Numbered from the stretch's first letter, positions 23,004 through 35,288 are shown. The stretch is 64,000 bases of DNA from Hemibagrus wyckioides (GCF_019097595.1 NC_080723.1:17167511-17231510), one strand, 5' to 3'. A program made the numbers and translations. The notes: a model not told the origin generated them from the sequence alone.

Positions 23004-23989
23004 CTGCAATACTGACTTCATTATATGTCTTCATAACGCATTCATTTTGGTCTTTTTTTTGTTACACAAGACATAATGAATCGTTTATGAGATGAATTAA
23101 TGTGTAATGATGCAGTTATGGGCCGTATTCATCACCACGCTCTCAGTGATGGGCCTACTTTCATTTTAATCATCCAAAATAACTGCACGCTACATAATCA
23201 CGCACTCAAGATATGCTACGCACTAATAAGGAGAAAAACATGACATCGTTTTGGCATTAAATAAGCATTAAAGCACTGACAAAACACATCATGGTGAAAT
23301 ATCGTCTTACATTATTTATAATGTTCGTAGCTCTGTCATAAATTAGAAGATGAAAGTTATTAGTGGAAGTCATTAACGAAATTTGCAGATCTGTGTTGCT
23401 CGTTTAGTTTTATCTTTTCATGGCATTAATAGGCTCGTTTTTTCTCTCTTTGGCTGAACTGAGGCATAAAACGACAAAATTTTGGCTGCAGATCTTTCTG
23501 TTTCATCAGGTGGAGCTGACATGCTTCATTAGAAACCATCCAAAATGCCTCTGGGGAACTATGTCTTTCGCTCCAGGAGGGAACGTTTGCACAGGAAATA
23601 AGGGAAGAGAGCGAGACAAATTCTCCAGCACTGTGCACCGGCCACCAGCAGCTCTGCAGTTAGATGCCAGGCTGATTTCACTGACTCCACTGCACTTTTG
23701 ATTGATGGCTGGTTTATAATGTGGTTACCTTCATCAGACTGTGGGAAAAAAAAAGAAAAAAAAGGCAGAGGCACATATCCTGCATGCGCAACACGTTTAT
23801 GTGTATGTGAATGTCGGGTTGGTTCGAGGGGGCACCTTTATAATAAAGATTATTGCATGGTATTTTATTTTGTGCTCTGAAAACCTGGGCTGAATGGCTG
23901 GGGAATTTTTTAACCAGCAGCCTATCGACTATCAACCGTTAGCATCCTTTTCCTTTTTTGTGAATTGCACAAACGTTTAGATTTTTCAG
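23004..23989. other. candidate conserved non-coding block, no gene seen
   Basis: No recognisable repeat across about 1 kb. TAAT-type motifs recur (tttaatcatcc, cattaataggctc). Overlapping 60-95 codon frames on both strands lack domains. Confidence 0.2.
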
Positions 23990-24100
23990 AGTCCTGTGGT
24001 TTTATGGAGCACCAGAGTCCTGGAGGAACGTTGTTTCATTTCACTGTGTACTGCATCAGCAATATTATGTCCGAAATGACAATAAAAAGCCTTGACGGAT
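23990..24100 (+). mobile_element. L2-type LINE 3' end
   Basis: 'ggaggaacgttgtttcattt cactgtgtactgcatcagc' then 'gaaatgacaataaaaagcc' follows the usual 3' end of fish L2-like LINEs. Only the tail remains, typical of 5' truncation. Confidence 0.7.
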
Positions 24101-24442
24101 TTTCAGCAGCAAATAGATCCTAGCTAACATGAAATATATCACTACAGACTGCTGCAGATTAGTCTCCAAATTAAAGAAAGTGGGATGCAAGTTGATGATA
24201 AATGAAGATGTAAATCAGGCCATAGTGTTCGCTAAATGGAGTTTTGCATAAAATTTTCTCCTGCATTTAGTAAATCTGTACATTTCATTAACAATTCCTG
24301 TGAATCCTGCATTCACAATTCATTATAAATGGATTAATAGTGCTATATACAGCAGAAATGTATAGCGAACACCTTATGTTACCATACACATGCTCATAAG
24401 CAGTTAACGTTGCATTTTAGGTATTATCTCAGGAATAATTAA
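24101..24442. other. non-coding stretch, repeat-poor
   Basis: No repeat or exon recognised. Text such as 'gcatttagtaaatctgtaca' and 'tcattataaatggattaata' is non-repetitive. Confidence 0.3.
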
Positions 24443-24705
24443 ACCCATCCATCCAATTTCTATAGCACTTATCCTACACAGGTTCGCGCAAACCTGGAGT
24501 ATATCCTAGGGGACTAGGGGCAGGAGGTGGGGGACACCCTGGAGAGGCTCATCAACTCATCACTCACACTTACACGCTAACAGCTAAACAGCTACACCAC
24601 ATGACTTTGGACCAAACTCCGTGCACACAAGGCAGAGTAACGGGAATCGAACCCCTGATCTTGGAGGTGCGAGGCAAAAGGCTAACCACTAATCCACTCA
24701 CTGTG
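24443..24705 (-). repeat. teleost high-copy repeat, minus copy
   Basis: The minus strand reads head 'ggattagtggttagcctttt' with box-B-like ggggttcgattcccg, then 'gtgtgcacggagtttggtcc', and ends 'aattggatggatgg'. Middle parts are degenerate. Confidence 0.85.
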
Positions 24706-26940
24706 ATGCTGAGCTTAACAGTTAATACAAGGATTTGATCAAGACATTGAATAAACCCCTAACAATGTGGTATAATACTTTGATTGATGTTTTATACACT
24801 TGCTTTCAGTACAGTTTTGTTCAAATATATCATAATAAACATGGCACTATTTAGAAAAGATATTATTTGTAATTGTTGGTATGGTGAAGTTTTCTATAAG
24901 GAGACCTTTTTATTATTATTATTATTATTATTATTTATTGCCTTGTGATGCTATTTAACATGATGTTCTATGATATCATATATGGCACTTTGACTCAACC
25001 ACTGTTGTCTTTAAATGTACTTTATAAATTTAATTCGACTTTATTTTACATTATATAATAGCATGCCTGCATGTGTTTTATTCCTTTCTGCCATTAGGCA
25101 TTATATAATGTATTGCACTGTAACATCTCATAAATATATTATCAATACAGGAAATACTGACATTTCTCACTCAAATCACAGGTTCCAGAGTACAAGCCAG
25201 CAAGTCCGATTTGCTCTGTATCAGTTAAACAGAGCTGACAAACCCTGGCACCAAAACGGCCATGAACTAGATATCACTTTAACTCCTCTGCTTTTGGCAT
25301 CAAAAATACTATTTCTATTCACAAATAGCTCGTGTGACAGCAGGAGTGAATCAGACAAGCCCAAGCATTCACATTCATCAGCGATGCTCCCGTCACCACT
25401 AGTGTCCCTGTCTTATATCCTGCTATTGTGTTACCTCTTATATCCTCTGGGAGAAGAGTCATTGCCTGGCTATTTCAGCTGCAACATATTTCCACGGTTT
25501 CAGGCCAATACGAGGTAAGACGTGAATGCTAATGTTGTTGCAATATAAACTGACCACCTGCACCATCTGTTTGTTATTGTCCTGAGCCTGAGGTCCAGAT
25601 GGAGGGAAACATATTCACACGGAGCCTCACTGATTTCTTTCATGTTTTGATGCTTTTGACTGTATTTCTTGATCTCAATCTGTCTCTCCATCGTTCTGTT
25701 AAGAAACTTCCCCTTTTTAAAGACGATCACAATGGGGTGTTTTTTTCTTTTTTTCTTTTTTGATTCAGTCCATCTTTTAGATATCCAGTTTCCTGCCAGC
25801 TTCACACCTGAGTTAGCATTTTATGCATATAAGCATTTTATTCTCCACTCATGCATTTTAAAGAATGCTATTGACCTCAGCAGTCTGTCCTTGAAGACCG
25901 GCCAAATGAAAAGATGTGCACTGGATTGAAAGAGTGCCATTTCATAGACAATCAGCGTGTTAAATATTGGACTACTGTCATCGTTCTGACAGAGAAGGAG
26001 AATAAGGGTCTAACTACTTCCCAGCTACATTTTCTGTGGCTCCGGAAATTCACGTTTATCAATGATTAAGTTGATGAATGGAGTTTAAATAAATGTTATT
26101 GCAATTTTTGGGCTTTGTTCCATTGAAGGATTTAAAACCTGCAACTATCTTCATTACTATTTCATTTACATCTCAAAAAAAAGTTCCAGTAAAAGGCATA
26201 GGTTAGTGATGGAATTTGATTGAAATTATGTTTTCATAGTCGATGGTTAAAGAAGTCATCATTTACCCAGTCCAGATATCAAATGAACACATTCTTTAGT
26301 TATATTGTAAAGGCTACCAGCTGTTATACGTTGAAACAAGACATTACTTTATTTTCATTCGTGTTTAGAAAGCTACTAGGCAGCTAGATAGTGTCACAAT
26401 GCGGTGAGTAGATACAGGTGGAATTACAGCTCAAGACTTAATAACAGTAATAAAGGGAAAAATACAAATCGTAAGGCAAGAGCAAGGTCAAAACACCGGT
26501 ATGGGTTTTAGACTAGACAAAGACAAACTCGTGAATCAGAGGACAAGAAGTTTTCCAAAAAACTGACCGAAGACATAAATAAGATAAAAAAAAAGGCGAA
26601 ACAGCTTGGTCGAGTCAGATGTGTGGTACAAACTAAACATTTACTTTACAACAGTGTGTGTGTGTGTGTGATTAGAAGTCAGATGATACGGTTTGCTATG
26701 TTTTCTGGGAACTGTACCTGACCATTTTAGTCAGCTATGGTGTATTCTGGGTAGTGGAGTTTGTGGCCTGTGTAGATCTGATAGTTAGCACATTATATTA
26801 ATCATTTGTTAATGACTACGCTAATGCCATCTTCAGAAACGCTTTGTCAACCTACATGATTGCCCTGTGCGTGTTGATTACAATAGTAGCCCATTTGCAA
26901 TTGGTGTACGATAATGATGCTTGTTCTTTCAGTTTGATCA
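24706..26940. other. non-coding stretch with one odd open frame
   Basis: An ATT run lies at 24911-24934. The plus frame 25015-25518 (167 codons) is the longest non-repetitive one in the window; its in-frame ATG at 25382 gives 'MLPSPLVSLSYILLLCYLLY', which resembles a signal peptide, and it ends beside a gag|gtaaga donor-like site near 25513. No homology was recognised and chance is the likelier explanation. A region at about 26390-26610 resembles a minus-strand dispersed repeat. Confidence 0.3.
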
Positions 26941-27042
26941 AACATACACACACACACACGCACGTACGCACACACTCACACACGCGCGTGCACACACGCA
27001 CTCACACACACACACACGCATGCACACACATAGACACACATA
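26941..27042 (+). repeat. compound CA microsatellite
   Basis: CA repeats with many CG, GT and CT interruptions over about 100 bp. Frames here are HTHT runs, not genes. Confidence 0.95.
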
Positions 27043-27092
27043 TATTCATAAGTTAGCAAAAAAGCAAAAAATGTTCAAAGGTCTAATATATC

Positions 27093-27261
27093 TAATATAT
27101 CAGTGTATAATATTTAATAAAATTATAAATAATTAATGAGACTATGTATATTTGCTCATTATACAGGAAAAAAAATCACAATATTCTATATATCAAAATG
27201 TATATTATTTAATAAAATAATAAATAATTAATGAGACTGTATTTTTGCTCATTATACAGAA
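27093..27261 (+). repeat. AT-rich tandem duplication of about 76 bp
   Basis: Units at 27093-27168 and 27186-27261 share 'tatttaataaaa', 'taaataattaatgagact' and 'ttgctcattatacag'. A third decayed echo (cagcaaattatacagaatt) follows at about 27322. Confidence 0.85.
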
Positions 27262-27579
27262 GTCATTTTTTAAATTAATTAAGTTTAAGTTTTTAATTTT
27301 TTTTTTTTGTAAATTAGATTTCAGCAAATTATACAGAATTCTAGGAAAGGATTTCTACAGATCCTCATAAGACACCTTTCACACTTTTGTATTTTAGGAA
27401 ATTAGAAAAAATGTGACCACCAAAATGTCACGTTTTCTTTATTTATGCTGCTAAACTTGAATGTTATACTTGAATAAAAGTGTTTACTGTCAATGTATTA
27501 GACTATTGTAGATGACTGGAAAATTTGAAAAGGGGAAAAGAAAAATATGGCATGGCTTTTTGTATTGCAGTGATTTGTC

Positions 27580-28107
27580 ATGATGAAATGCAGTGGCATG
27601 CGGGACTGGGACAATAATTCAGGCCGGGAATTTGACTCCATCCCAGGCCACCTTTGCTGCTGCTGTCACCGCCACCCAATTCATGTAATCCACCAGACTG
27701 CTAATCTTGTAGGCTAACCCTATTAGTTGATGTAACAGGTAGACTACCAGACAAATTGTAAACGCATAAATAGGCCTAAATGAACCCCTTAAAGACTCAC
27801 TAGTAATATACCATCTATACTACCACACCACAGACATGCCTATGCTTTTAAAAAGGGATACAGTAATAAGAGATACACATTCAAACGTTGAAATATATAT
27901 ATATTATGCATTTCCAATTTTTTCAAGTAAAGTATATAAAAAGTAAGAAACACAAACTTAACAAAAGCTACGACAGTGGAAGTAACAGATAACAATGTCC
28001 ACTCAATGGCATTAGAACAGACCAGTAAACAGGAGGTGATTGGCACTAGTAAATAAATCAAAATCCTTGGAGTGAGGCCGGGCAAAATAATCAAATGGAT
28101 TATCAAG

Positions 28108-28146
<39 letters not shown>

Positions 28147-28860
28147 GCACATCTATGAAATAAACCCATTCAATAATCTACACTTATATTAATTGTGCAG
28201 CCATCAATTGTATGTCCCCATAATTACAATCCTACTACTATTGATCTCATAAATCATAAAAGCACCTATTGTTCTTCTGTTATAGGCTGCATGTTTAGTT
28301 TTGCTCAGCTTAAACTTTTCCTGCTCTGACTCCAATGCTGAACTTGTCCACTACCTCTAGTTCAGCAGCAGGCGCACTTGCAGCAGTAGTGCTGCTGCTG
28401 CTGCTGCTTCCTTCCTCAGAAATTTCTAGTCAAATCTGGCACTAGGAAATACTGTATGGCCATCTCTAAAACACTGGGCTAGTTTCTCATTTTCTAAGAT
28501 GTTGCAACATGCTCTTTTAAAACTTCTATCGCTAAATATTTTAAAAAAATATATATTTTGTGAACACCCTTAGTTTGCACAAAGTGGACTTCTTAAGAGC
28601 CGAACACACCTATTACCTGCCTCTGGAAATAGCCAATTAGGCAGTGCGTCGCTGACGTTGGGTCATGCGGTGATGTCATCTTCACTCTGTGATTTCCTGA
28701 TGTAGTTTGAGAGGTTCATCAATTCATTCATAGCTGCATACCAGCCTATCGCAGGTCAAGGTGATCGACTGCACAGCGGCAGGCCAGAACAACCGCCAGG
28801 TCACCAGGAAATGTCCCGGTGCTCCCGATGGCCAGTCCGCCCCGATATTCTCCAATAAAG
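27580..28860. repeat. possible old unclassified mobile element
   Basis: Phrases such as 'caggccgggaatttgactcc', 'gtcaccgccacccaattcat', 'ccaccagactgctaatctt', 'ggtgatcgactgcacagcgg' and 'ggtgctcccgatggccagtc' have the flavour of an old fish DNA-transposon unit. I found no terminal repeats or transposase motif, and the 88-codon minus frame at 27840-28106 is not diagnostic. A CT run (28110-28142) and short GCT run (28386-28407) are inside. Confidence 0.25.
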
Positions 28861-29699
28861 TCCATTTATAATATTTCTGGATTTTGTTTTAGGTTTTGTT
28901 TCTGTCTTTTGTGTTTGATTTTGTTTTTTTTTTATTATTTTGTTTTCTATGCTAATTCCTACACTCAGAATTCTTGAAGGTTATGACAAGGTTGTCTACA
29001 GATCACTCTTCCCCTTTTCAGTTTTTAATACAGATTATACAACGATTTCATTCCAAATAATTATTCACCCTAAGTTAGTTCCTGCATACACCATTCACAT
29101 CAACCACCTCTGACGTAAAACCATAAAAAAAAAAGGAAAGAAAAGAGAATGTAAGGGCAGAGGTGGACTCATAGGGATGTTGAGGTGAAACTCAGGCTGT
29201 AATTGAAAGGTCGACTTCTGGGAAGAACGAAAGCCCTGTGGCGTGAAAAATATGCTACGCGGCAAGAGAAGGGTCAGAGGATGAGCTAATTACCCGGGTC
29301 CGTGTCCTTGAGTGCTCTTGTTGTGGAGCAGATGAGCAGAAGTGCCGCTCACACATCAGGGAGCATGTAAGCATTGATTTACTTGACTTAAAACCTTTTA
29401 TAGCATGGGTCATGCACTAACATCCCTGACTTGATACTGAGCAGAAGTTTCTGCAGGGCTTACAATGGTTTTTAAGGGGTTTCGTTGTTGTTGTTTGTTG
29501 TTGTTGTTGTTTAAACCCACCTTCTCTACTTTTTTTTATTAGAAAAGGAGTTTGTTAGCAATATATAAAGTTACACTTCTATGGATTATTTGGAAGAAAT
29601 ATTCAGTTTTATGTGTATAGAACATTTACGGCTTTACAAAAAAATATATCAGGTGTGGATATTAATTTCAAATGTATATGTTTTATCCTTAATGAGAAA
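28861..29699. other. non-coding stretch, nothing recognised
   Basis: GTT run near 29487-29513. No exon or clear repeat family. Confidence 0.4.
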
Positions 29700-30020
29700 G
29701 TCAGAGGTGATGTGGGAAGGAAAACCTCCCTGAGATGATACAAGGAAGAAATCTTGAGAGGATCCAGACTCAAAAGGGAACCTCATCCTCATCTGGGTGA
29801 CCAGAGAGAGTGTGATTATAAATCATTTCCTGTCTATAACTGTCTCTTATGTGTTCAAAGTGGCATTGTGCAACCTGGAGATTCTTTCTAGTTTGCCTGT
29901 CATGTTTAGCTATCATAGCTAAACTCTTTGTATCAATTGCAGTCCAAAGCCGTCTTCATGGTCTCCGAGTCGTACCATCCACAGCAATCTCATGTGTCTC
30001 CAGGTGTCCATGTGGACCCA
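29700..30020 (+). repeat. dispersed repeat F, longer copy
   Basis: Shares 'gaaatcttgagaggatccag' type text with 3825-3890 and continues through 'gggaacctcatcctcatctg', 'ttatgtgttcaaagtggc', 'ccaaagccgtcttcatggtc' to 'catgtggacccatcctcagc'. The 119-codon frame at 29849-30208 across it has no domain. Confidence 0.7.
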
Positions 30021-31431
30021 TCCTCAGCAGCAGTGAGTTATTTCCAATGATGCAAAAAGAAATAAAATTTCTGTTTCAGTTTCTGCATCGGGAATTTCTC
30101 TTGCCTTCACCATATCAGTTCCCCGTGTTCATAAACATAAACATATACAGCAGTGTATCATCCCTAGTGAGAAGCAGTCTGGATTGGTCTAAGTGCCTGT
30201 GCAAATAACTGAATATTAAGATTCGGAGATGTTTATAATCGACTCTATTCCATGAGGACGGATTAATATTTAATATTACGTAATGCAGCTATGCCTGATT
30301 CATTATATAAGCAACACACACACACACACACAGCTGTGGTGAGAATAAACCATCATTCATTCATCATTCACCAACAATTATTATTCAGGTATTAACTGGT
30401 AGTCTAAGCCTTGCATGCTCTGTCCTTTGGTCACTGATACCTTTTGTACACTTTTCTGACCTCAAGGTTCAGAAACTTCAGAACTTTTGTGCACAAACAA
30501 TTCACCAATATCCATCAGAAATTTAAAAGATTCACGTCAAGGGGGAAAAAAAGTTATTAGAATTTGTTTAAAAGAGTTAGCAGGGATTTTAAAAAGAAAA
30601 TCAAAATGTTGAGCTCAAATCTGTGACTGCTCATCTGCTGAGCCACATTACGTCTATCTGTGAAAGTTCCTCAAACTTGTCCACATTTATTGATAAAATG
30701 AATATTCACAGCTGTCCAGGTTATGATAGGTGACTCGATGTATAGTTTTCTGTCTCTGAACCTCGAACACAGCTTATGTTGGACAGTTTAAAAAACAATG
30801 TGTTGTTATCACCTAGCATGATTCAATCTGATTATCTTACACTGGAAAACAGCTGGAAAGCTGCTTGCTACAGTGCAAGACACGCCCACTCACACCTGAG
30901 CAGAACATATAACATTTGTGTGAACAAACAAAACATTTCGCATAAACAGATTATGGAAAAAGAAATGAGAGAAAGAAATATACAGAAACATTAGTGTATC
31001 TGGACCCCAGTTGATATAATATATAATACATCACATAATAAAAGAGAAAGAAAAAAAAATACTTTGGTTGTTTGTTTATTAATTAAAATAAGGTTTTAAA
31101 TATTACACAATATTTAATATGTACGGAATCAACATAGTAAAAAAAATAATCTTTTAATTATTTCGCTCTTAATTCAATCAGTTATTCAACATTCAATCTA
31201 AAATCTTAACGCAAAGAATGAAATATGTAAATAAAAAAAAGGCTACATTAACGAAAAAATGTTTGTTTATTTGTTTGCTTGTAAACACGAAGACTTAAAA
31301 TGTTTTATAATGTCAAATGGCTGAAGGATGTGTAGATTGTTTTGTTTGTATTTTTTTAACTAGAAGTTAATCATGTTAGCTCAGCCATTTCGATTCTGCA
31401 GTATAGTACATGATATCATGTAGAGAACCGT
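30021..31431. other. non-coding stretch, no gene seen
   Basis: CA run at 30307-30332. Very AT-rich from 31020 to 31380. The 72-codon frame at 30776-30994 is not recognised. Confidence 0.4.
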
Positions 31432-31777
31432 ATGCTACACTACATCTCCACTCGCCGCTCTAATTCATCCCAAAGGTGCTCTATCAGGTTGAGGTCAGGA
31501 CTCTGTGAAGTTCCTCCACACCAAACTCACTCATCCAGGTCTTTATGGACCTTGCTTTGTGCACTGGTGTGCAGTCATGTTGGAACAGGAAGGGGTCATC
31601 CCCAAACTGTTCCCACAAAGTTGGGAGCATGAAAATTGTCCAAAATGTCTTGGTATGAAGCTGAAGCATTAAGAGTTCCTTTCACTGGAACTAAGGGGCC
31701 GAGCCCAACCCCTGAAAAACAACACCTGAATTCAACAATTTGGAGGGGTGTCCCAAAACTTTTGGCAGTATAGTGTA
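31432..31777 (-). mobile_element. Tc1-like transposon relic, family iii
   Basis: The minus strand starts with a terminal repeat, tacactatactgccaaaagttttgggaca (31750-31777), then a short 5' leader, then transposase C-terminal text: 'FMLPTLWEQFGDDPFLFQHD' and 'CTPVHKARSIKTWMSEFGVE'. After 'VEEL' the frame slips; 'SPDLNLIEHLWDELERR' continues in another frame. The second catalytic Asp (HDC) and the Glu (IEHLW) can both be seen, but the 5' transposase region is deleted, the frame is broken, and the far terminal repeat is missing near 31432. Confidence 0.9.
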
Positions 31778-32249
31778 TCTGGAAACAGCCTGCTACTCCA
31801 AAGCATAACCGCACACACCTTTTCTAACGTTATACCAATAACCGGGCTTCTGGCGACACACAGAGAGGTAAAGGCCTGTTTTTTTTTTTTTTAAGAGATG
31901 CACCTTCTACTGCAGTGTGATCCTGAACGATGATAAGTAAAATAGTGCTCTTTTACCTGCATGTGCACCGCTGCCCCTGAGATCACCATCAGTATCTACC
32001 ACAGTGAGGTTAATGAATGACTATCGACCAGCCCCACACTGTTGTTATGGAAGGTTGACTTTTAGAAGGACAAGCCTGTGGAGCTGAGAAGGAGATAGAG
32101 GATGTGGCTGAATCGTTCCAAATATGCACTGCTTGAGATACTAAACATTTATTGTGGAAGCATTTAACACGACATATATATATCGTGAGTTTGTGTATAT
32201 TTAATTTTTTCCCCTGTAGAAAGGGAAGGTAGGGAGGAATGCTGGGATA
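31778..32249. other. non-coding stretch, nothing recognised
   Basis: T-run near 31880-31892. No repeat or exon identified. Confidence 0.4.
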
Positions 32250-32254
32250 TTCAT

Positions 32255-32470
32255 TCTATTTATTTATTTATTCTTTTTATTTTTTTATTTTTTTATATAT
32301 AGGTCAAGTCCTGTTTACTTCCAGTACAATTAAGTTCTATTTTTTATTCTAATTCTATTCCTAGTCTATTTTCTTTCTTTCTTTTTATGTATAATCAGGG
32401 CAATCAAAGGAACTTTTCACTGCGTGTTGGACTGTACATGTTTCTGTACGTGACAAATAAAATTTCTAAA
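32255..32470 (+). mobile_element. L2-type LINE 3' end
   Basis: A T-rich stretch followed by 'cttttcactgcgtgttggac', 'tgtacatgtttctgtacgtg' and acaaataaaatttctaaatg. This is the classical 3' end layout of L2-like LINEs in fish, and its last 20 bases resemble the tail of SINE type A. Confidence 0.75.
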
Positions 32471-33537
32471 TGAATATTGAATTATTCATATCTCCTCCCA
32501 TTAAATATAAGCAACACTTGATCTTGGATGGTGCCAGTAATTCTGGAGTTGGCTGTACAGTATGGGTTTCCTCTGAAGCTGTCACAGATCTATTTTAAAG
32601 GCAGTTCTGAGGAGAAAATCAAATGGACAAGTGGTTATGTGAAAGCATACTGACGCTGCATGATCATCGTAATAAGGGCCATAAAATATGCTGCTCATCC
32701 AGTCATTTTCTTCCATCCCCTCAGGAAAGCTTGTTATAGATGTTCCCTACAGACTTCCGAAGGCCAGCATGGAAACAGCTCTCTGGCTCGCTTTGAGGAA
32801 GGACAATGCATGGCAGATAGGCAGCCACAGCGTGTACTGATCGCACAGCTCAGCTTACCTCCTGTTTCACTGCTGATATCCTTGTGTGTGTGAGAGAAGT
32901 AATGCATGACCTGAGAAATCCCTCACACACTCACACACACACACACACACGCATCCTTGCCAGTTCCACTCAGTCTGTGTGAATAAGTGAAGCCTGCACA
33001 GAGTTTGGACTGGAGCATAACAGGGGAGTTCCAGCAAGCCAGCAGAGCTTTACCACAGGTTAGGCTCCAAGTCCTTTATCTTTTGTCTGCTTGTGACACT
33101 GTTTGCTAAATATGTCAGTGTGTAATATGTTAGCTGCACTAAAAAGCCTCAAAGAGCAAGAGAATGTAGCATGATTGGACTGTGTGTCTCTTGTAATTTT
33201 CTGGTTATTTGTTTTCCTTGTTGCTGCAGACTTCTGTTTGGGAGATTTGGAGACCCAGAAATGTCTAAATGACAAGATCAGGTTTGTATAGTGTGAACAC
33301 ACATGAGTACTGGAACACTTTATTAGAAGGTACTAACGTGTGCATTTATTAACTAATGATGAATACATGCACTACCAAGTACTACTACTACTAATGCTAC
33401 TGGTAATACTACTAATAATACTACTAATAAGCCACAGTATTAACAGAATGATTAAAGCCATAAATTCCCCTACAAAATGACAAGCACTATCAAATCCACT
33501 GATGTCACGATGCTGATTCAATCTTTCAGTCTATAAA
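32471..33537. other. non-coding stretch, no gene seen
   Basis: A 'ccatcccctcag' acceptor-like string precedes the 32660-32893 frame (77 codons), but no domain is seen. CA run at 32930-32951; TAC-type run at about 33378-33430. Confidence 0.35.
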
Positions 33538-33790
33538 CATGGCCACCCCGGACTCATCCTCCCAGAAACCACCTGCACTTCCTCGTTCCCAGTCACCATC
33601 CTTCTAGCTCTTTTCACCGCTGTGTAATTAACTATGTTTGGTTTACCACTGTTTATAAGCAGTGTGTAGATTGCGAAGGAATCTCTCAGTTCTTTTGTGT
33701 CTGTTGCTTTAACAAGCCCTCCTGTTTGACCTAGAGTATCCATGGTTTGACTTTGTATATTTCTATTATTTTTGACCACTATTTTAGCCT
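33538..33790 (+). repeat. probable dispersed repeat E
   Basis: Begins 'acatggccaccccggactca tcctcccagaaaccacc' and runs into a T-rich body with 'tcctgtttgacctagag'. A similar opening (catggccaccatggatat, tcccaagaacacac) and T-rich body occur at 50264-50510, and a weaker one at 40850-41140. The class is unknown. Confidence 0.5.
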
Positions 33791-34001
33791 AGCTTGTATT
33801 GACCTATCAGCGAATCAACCAACTTGCAATTTTATTTTTTGTTCTGTTCCTAATAAACTGACTTGCCTTCACATCCACTTTCCAGAGTCTGTGAACCGGG
33901 CTGTTCATTATATTCATTGCAGTATTTTTCTGTCCTGTCTGTCTCCTCGTCATTGATCTGTTTCCTAATGTGTTCACCTGTCTTATATTTTGATTCATTT
34001 G

Positions 34002-34111
34002 TTTTACATTTACGGCATATCTTATTCAGAGCGATGTTATCTCATTTATATAACTGAACAGGTGAGGGTTGAGGGTCTTGCTCAGGGGCCCTGCAGTGGC
34101 ATCCAAACTTC
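34002..34111 (-). mobile_element. SINE type B, partial minus copy
   Basis: Plus text 'tttacatttacggcatatct tattcagagcgatgttatct' (tail), then 'ggtcttgctcaggggccctg cagtggcatcc' (body). The tRNA-like head is missing. Confidence 0.8.
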
Positions 34112-34743
34112 CACTCAGTATTAGAAATATCAAGAACATTTGTTTATTTAAGGCTTGTTTCCGTTCCCTTTTTTTTTGTGCATGTGTGTATGAATGCATT
34201 TTCATTTTGATTATAGATCTGCCTACCATGAAACTGCCTTCCATTGCTTGAAGCTAAGATGATTGGTTTGATCTTAATAAAAAACTTGCTGAGTTAACAT
34301 TCTTGTGTCCTTCATCATCAGTTGCTACTCAGAGGCTGCTACTGTATGTGGTTTGTTAGTTCCTGATTTACTAAGGATTAGTGCATGTATTAATTCATTA
34401 TTAGTTAAGCATAAATAAATGATTATTTGAGGATCTTATTGTATCAAATTCAAATTGTATTTGTTTCATACATAACCCATTCACGGTACAACATGTAGTG
34501 AAATGCTTCTTATGACTCTCTGTGTAAAAATAAAACATTGAGATAAAATCAAGGTTCAAAAATGTAAAACAAAATAGATAAAATATAAAAAAATAGAATA
34601 AAAAAAGAAATAAAATACAGTCTGTTGTATGATAATATAGTGGGTGGCTGTTCAAGCTAAAATAATTAACAAAACATGGAAGACAAAAAGAAAAATATAT
34701 GGCATGTGACTAAATTGACTAGTATGAGTAAAATGAGTATGAA
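34112..34743. other. non-coding stretch, nothing recognised
   Basis: A-rich around 34555-34615. No exon. Confidence 0.4.
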
Positions 34744-35288
34744 TACACCAATCATGCATAACATTATGACCACCCTGCCTACTATCATGTTGGTCCCCCT
34801 TTTGCTGCAAGAACAGCCCTGACCCGTCCTGCACTGTGTATTCTGACACCTTTCTATCAGAACCAGCATTAACTTCTTCAGCAATTTGAGCAACAGTAGC
34901 TCGTCTGTTGGATCGGATCACACGGGCCAGCCTTCGCTCCCCACGTGCATCAATGATCCTTGGCCGCTCAAGACCCTGTCACCGGTTCACCACTGTCCCT
35001 TCCTTGGACCACTTTTGATAGATACTGACCACTGCAGACCGGGAACACCCCACAAGAGCTGCAGTTTTGGAGATGCTCTGATCCAATCATCTAGCCATCA
35101 CAATTTGGCCCTTGTCAAATCCTTACACCTGCCCATTTTTCCTGCTTCTAACACATCAACTTTGAGGACAAAATGTTGACATGCTGCCTAATATATCCCA
35201 CCTGCTAACAGGTGCCATGATGAGGAGATCATCAGTCTTATTCACTTCACCTCTCAGTACTCATAGTGTTATGCCTGATCAGTGTGTG
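34744..35288 (-). mobile_element. Tc1-like transposon relic, family ii, internally deleted
   Basis: Both ends keep terminal-repeat text: tacaccaatcatgcataaca (34744-) and, at the other end, gtgttatgcctgatcagtgtg (35267-). On the minus strand the transposase N-terminal half is present from 'gatgtgttagaagcagg' onward and reads 'RRATVAQIAEEVNAGSDRKV' in the open frame 34652-34921. The DDE domain is removed by a deletion near 34832, a different breakpoint from that in the 7218-7825 copy. Confidence 0.92.
34815..34921 (-). pseudogene. Tc1 transposase N-terminal fragment
   Basis: The minus frame gives 'MIRSNRRATVAQIAEEVNAG' and 'SDRKVSEYTVQ' before running out at the deletion junction, after which it continues into unrelated residues. 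It belongs to the helix-turn-helix region of the family ii element and lacks any catalytic residue. Confidence 0.8.

Noticed and set aside
25015..25518. 167-codon open frame as a complete gene
   Set aside because: Low-complexity start, no domain, and no conserved features; only its last part was kept as a weak exon hypothesis.
29849..30208. 119-codon plus frame as gene
   Set aside because: It overlaps dispersed repeat F and shows no domain.
32660..32893. Exon with acceptor site (ccatcccctcag)
   Set aside because: Acceptor-like strings are frequent; the frame has no domain and no matching donor that preserves frame was convincing.
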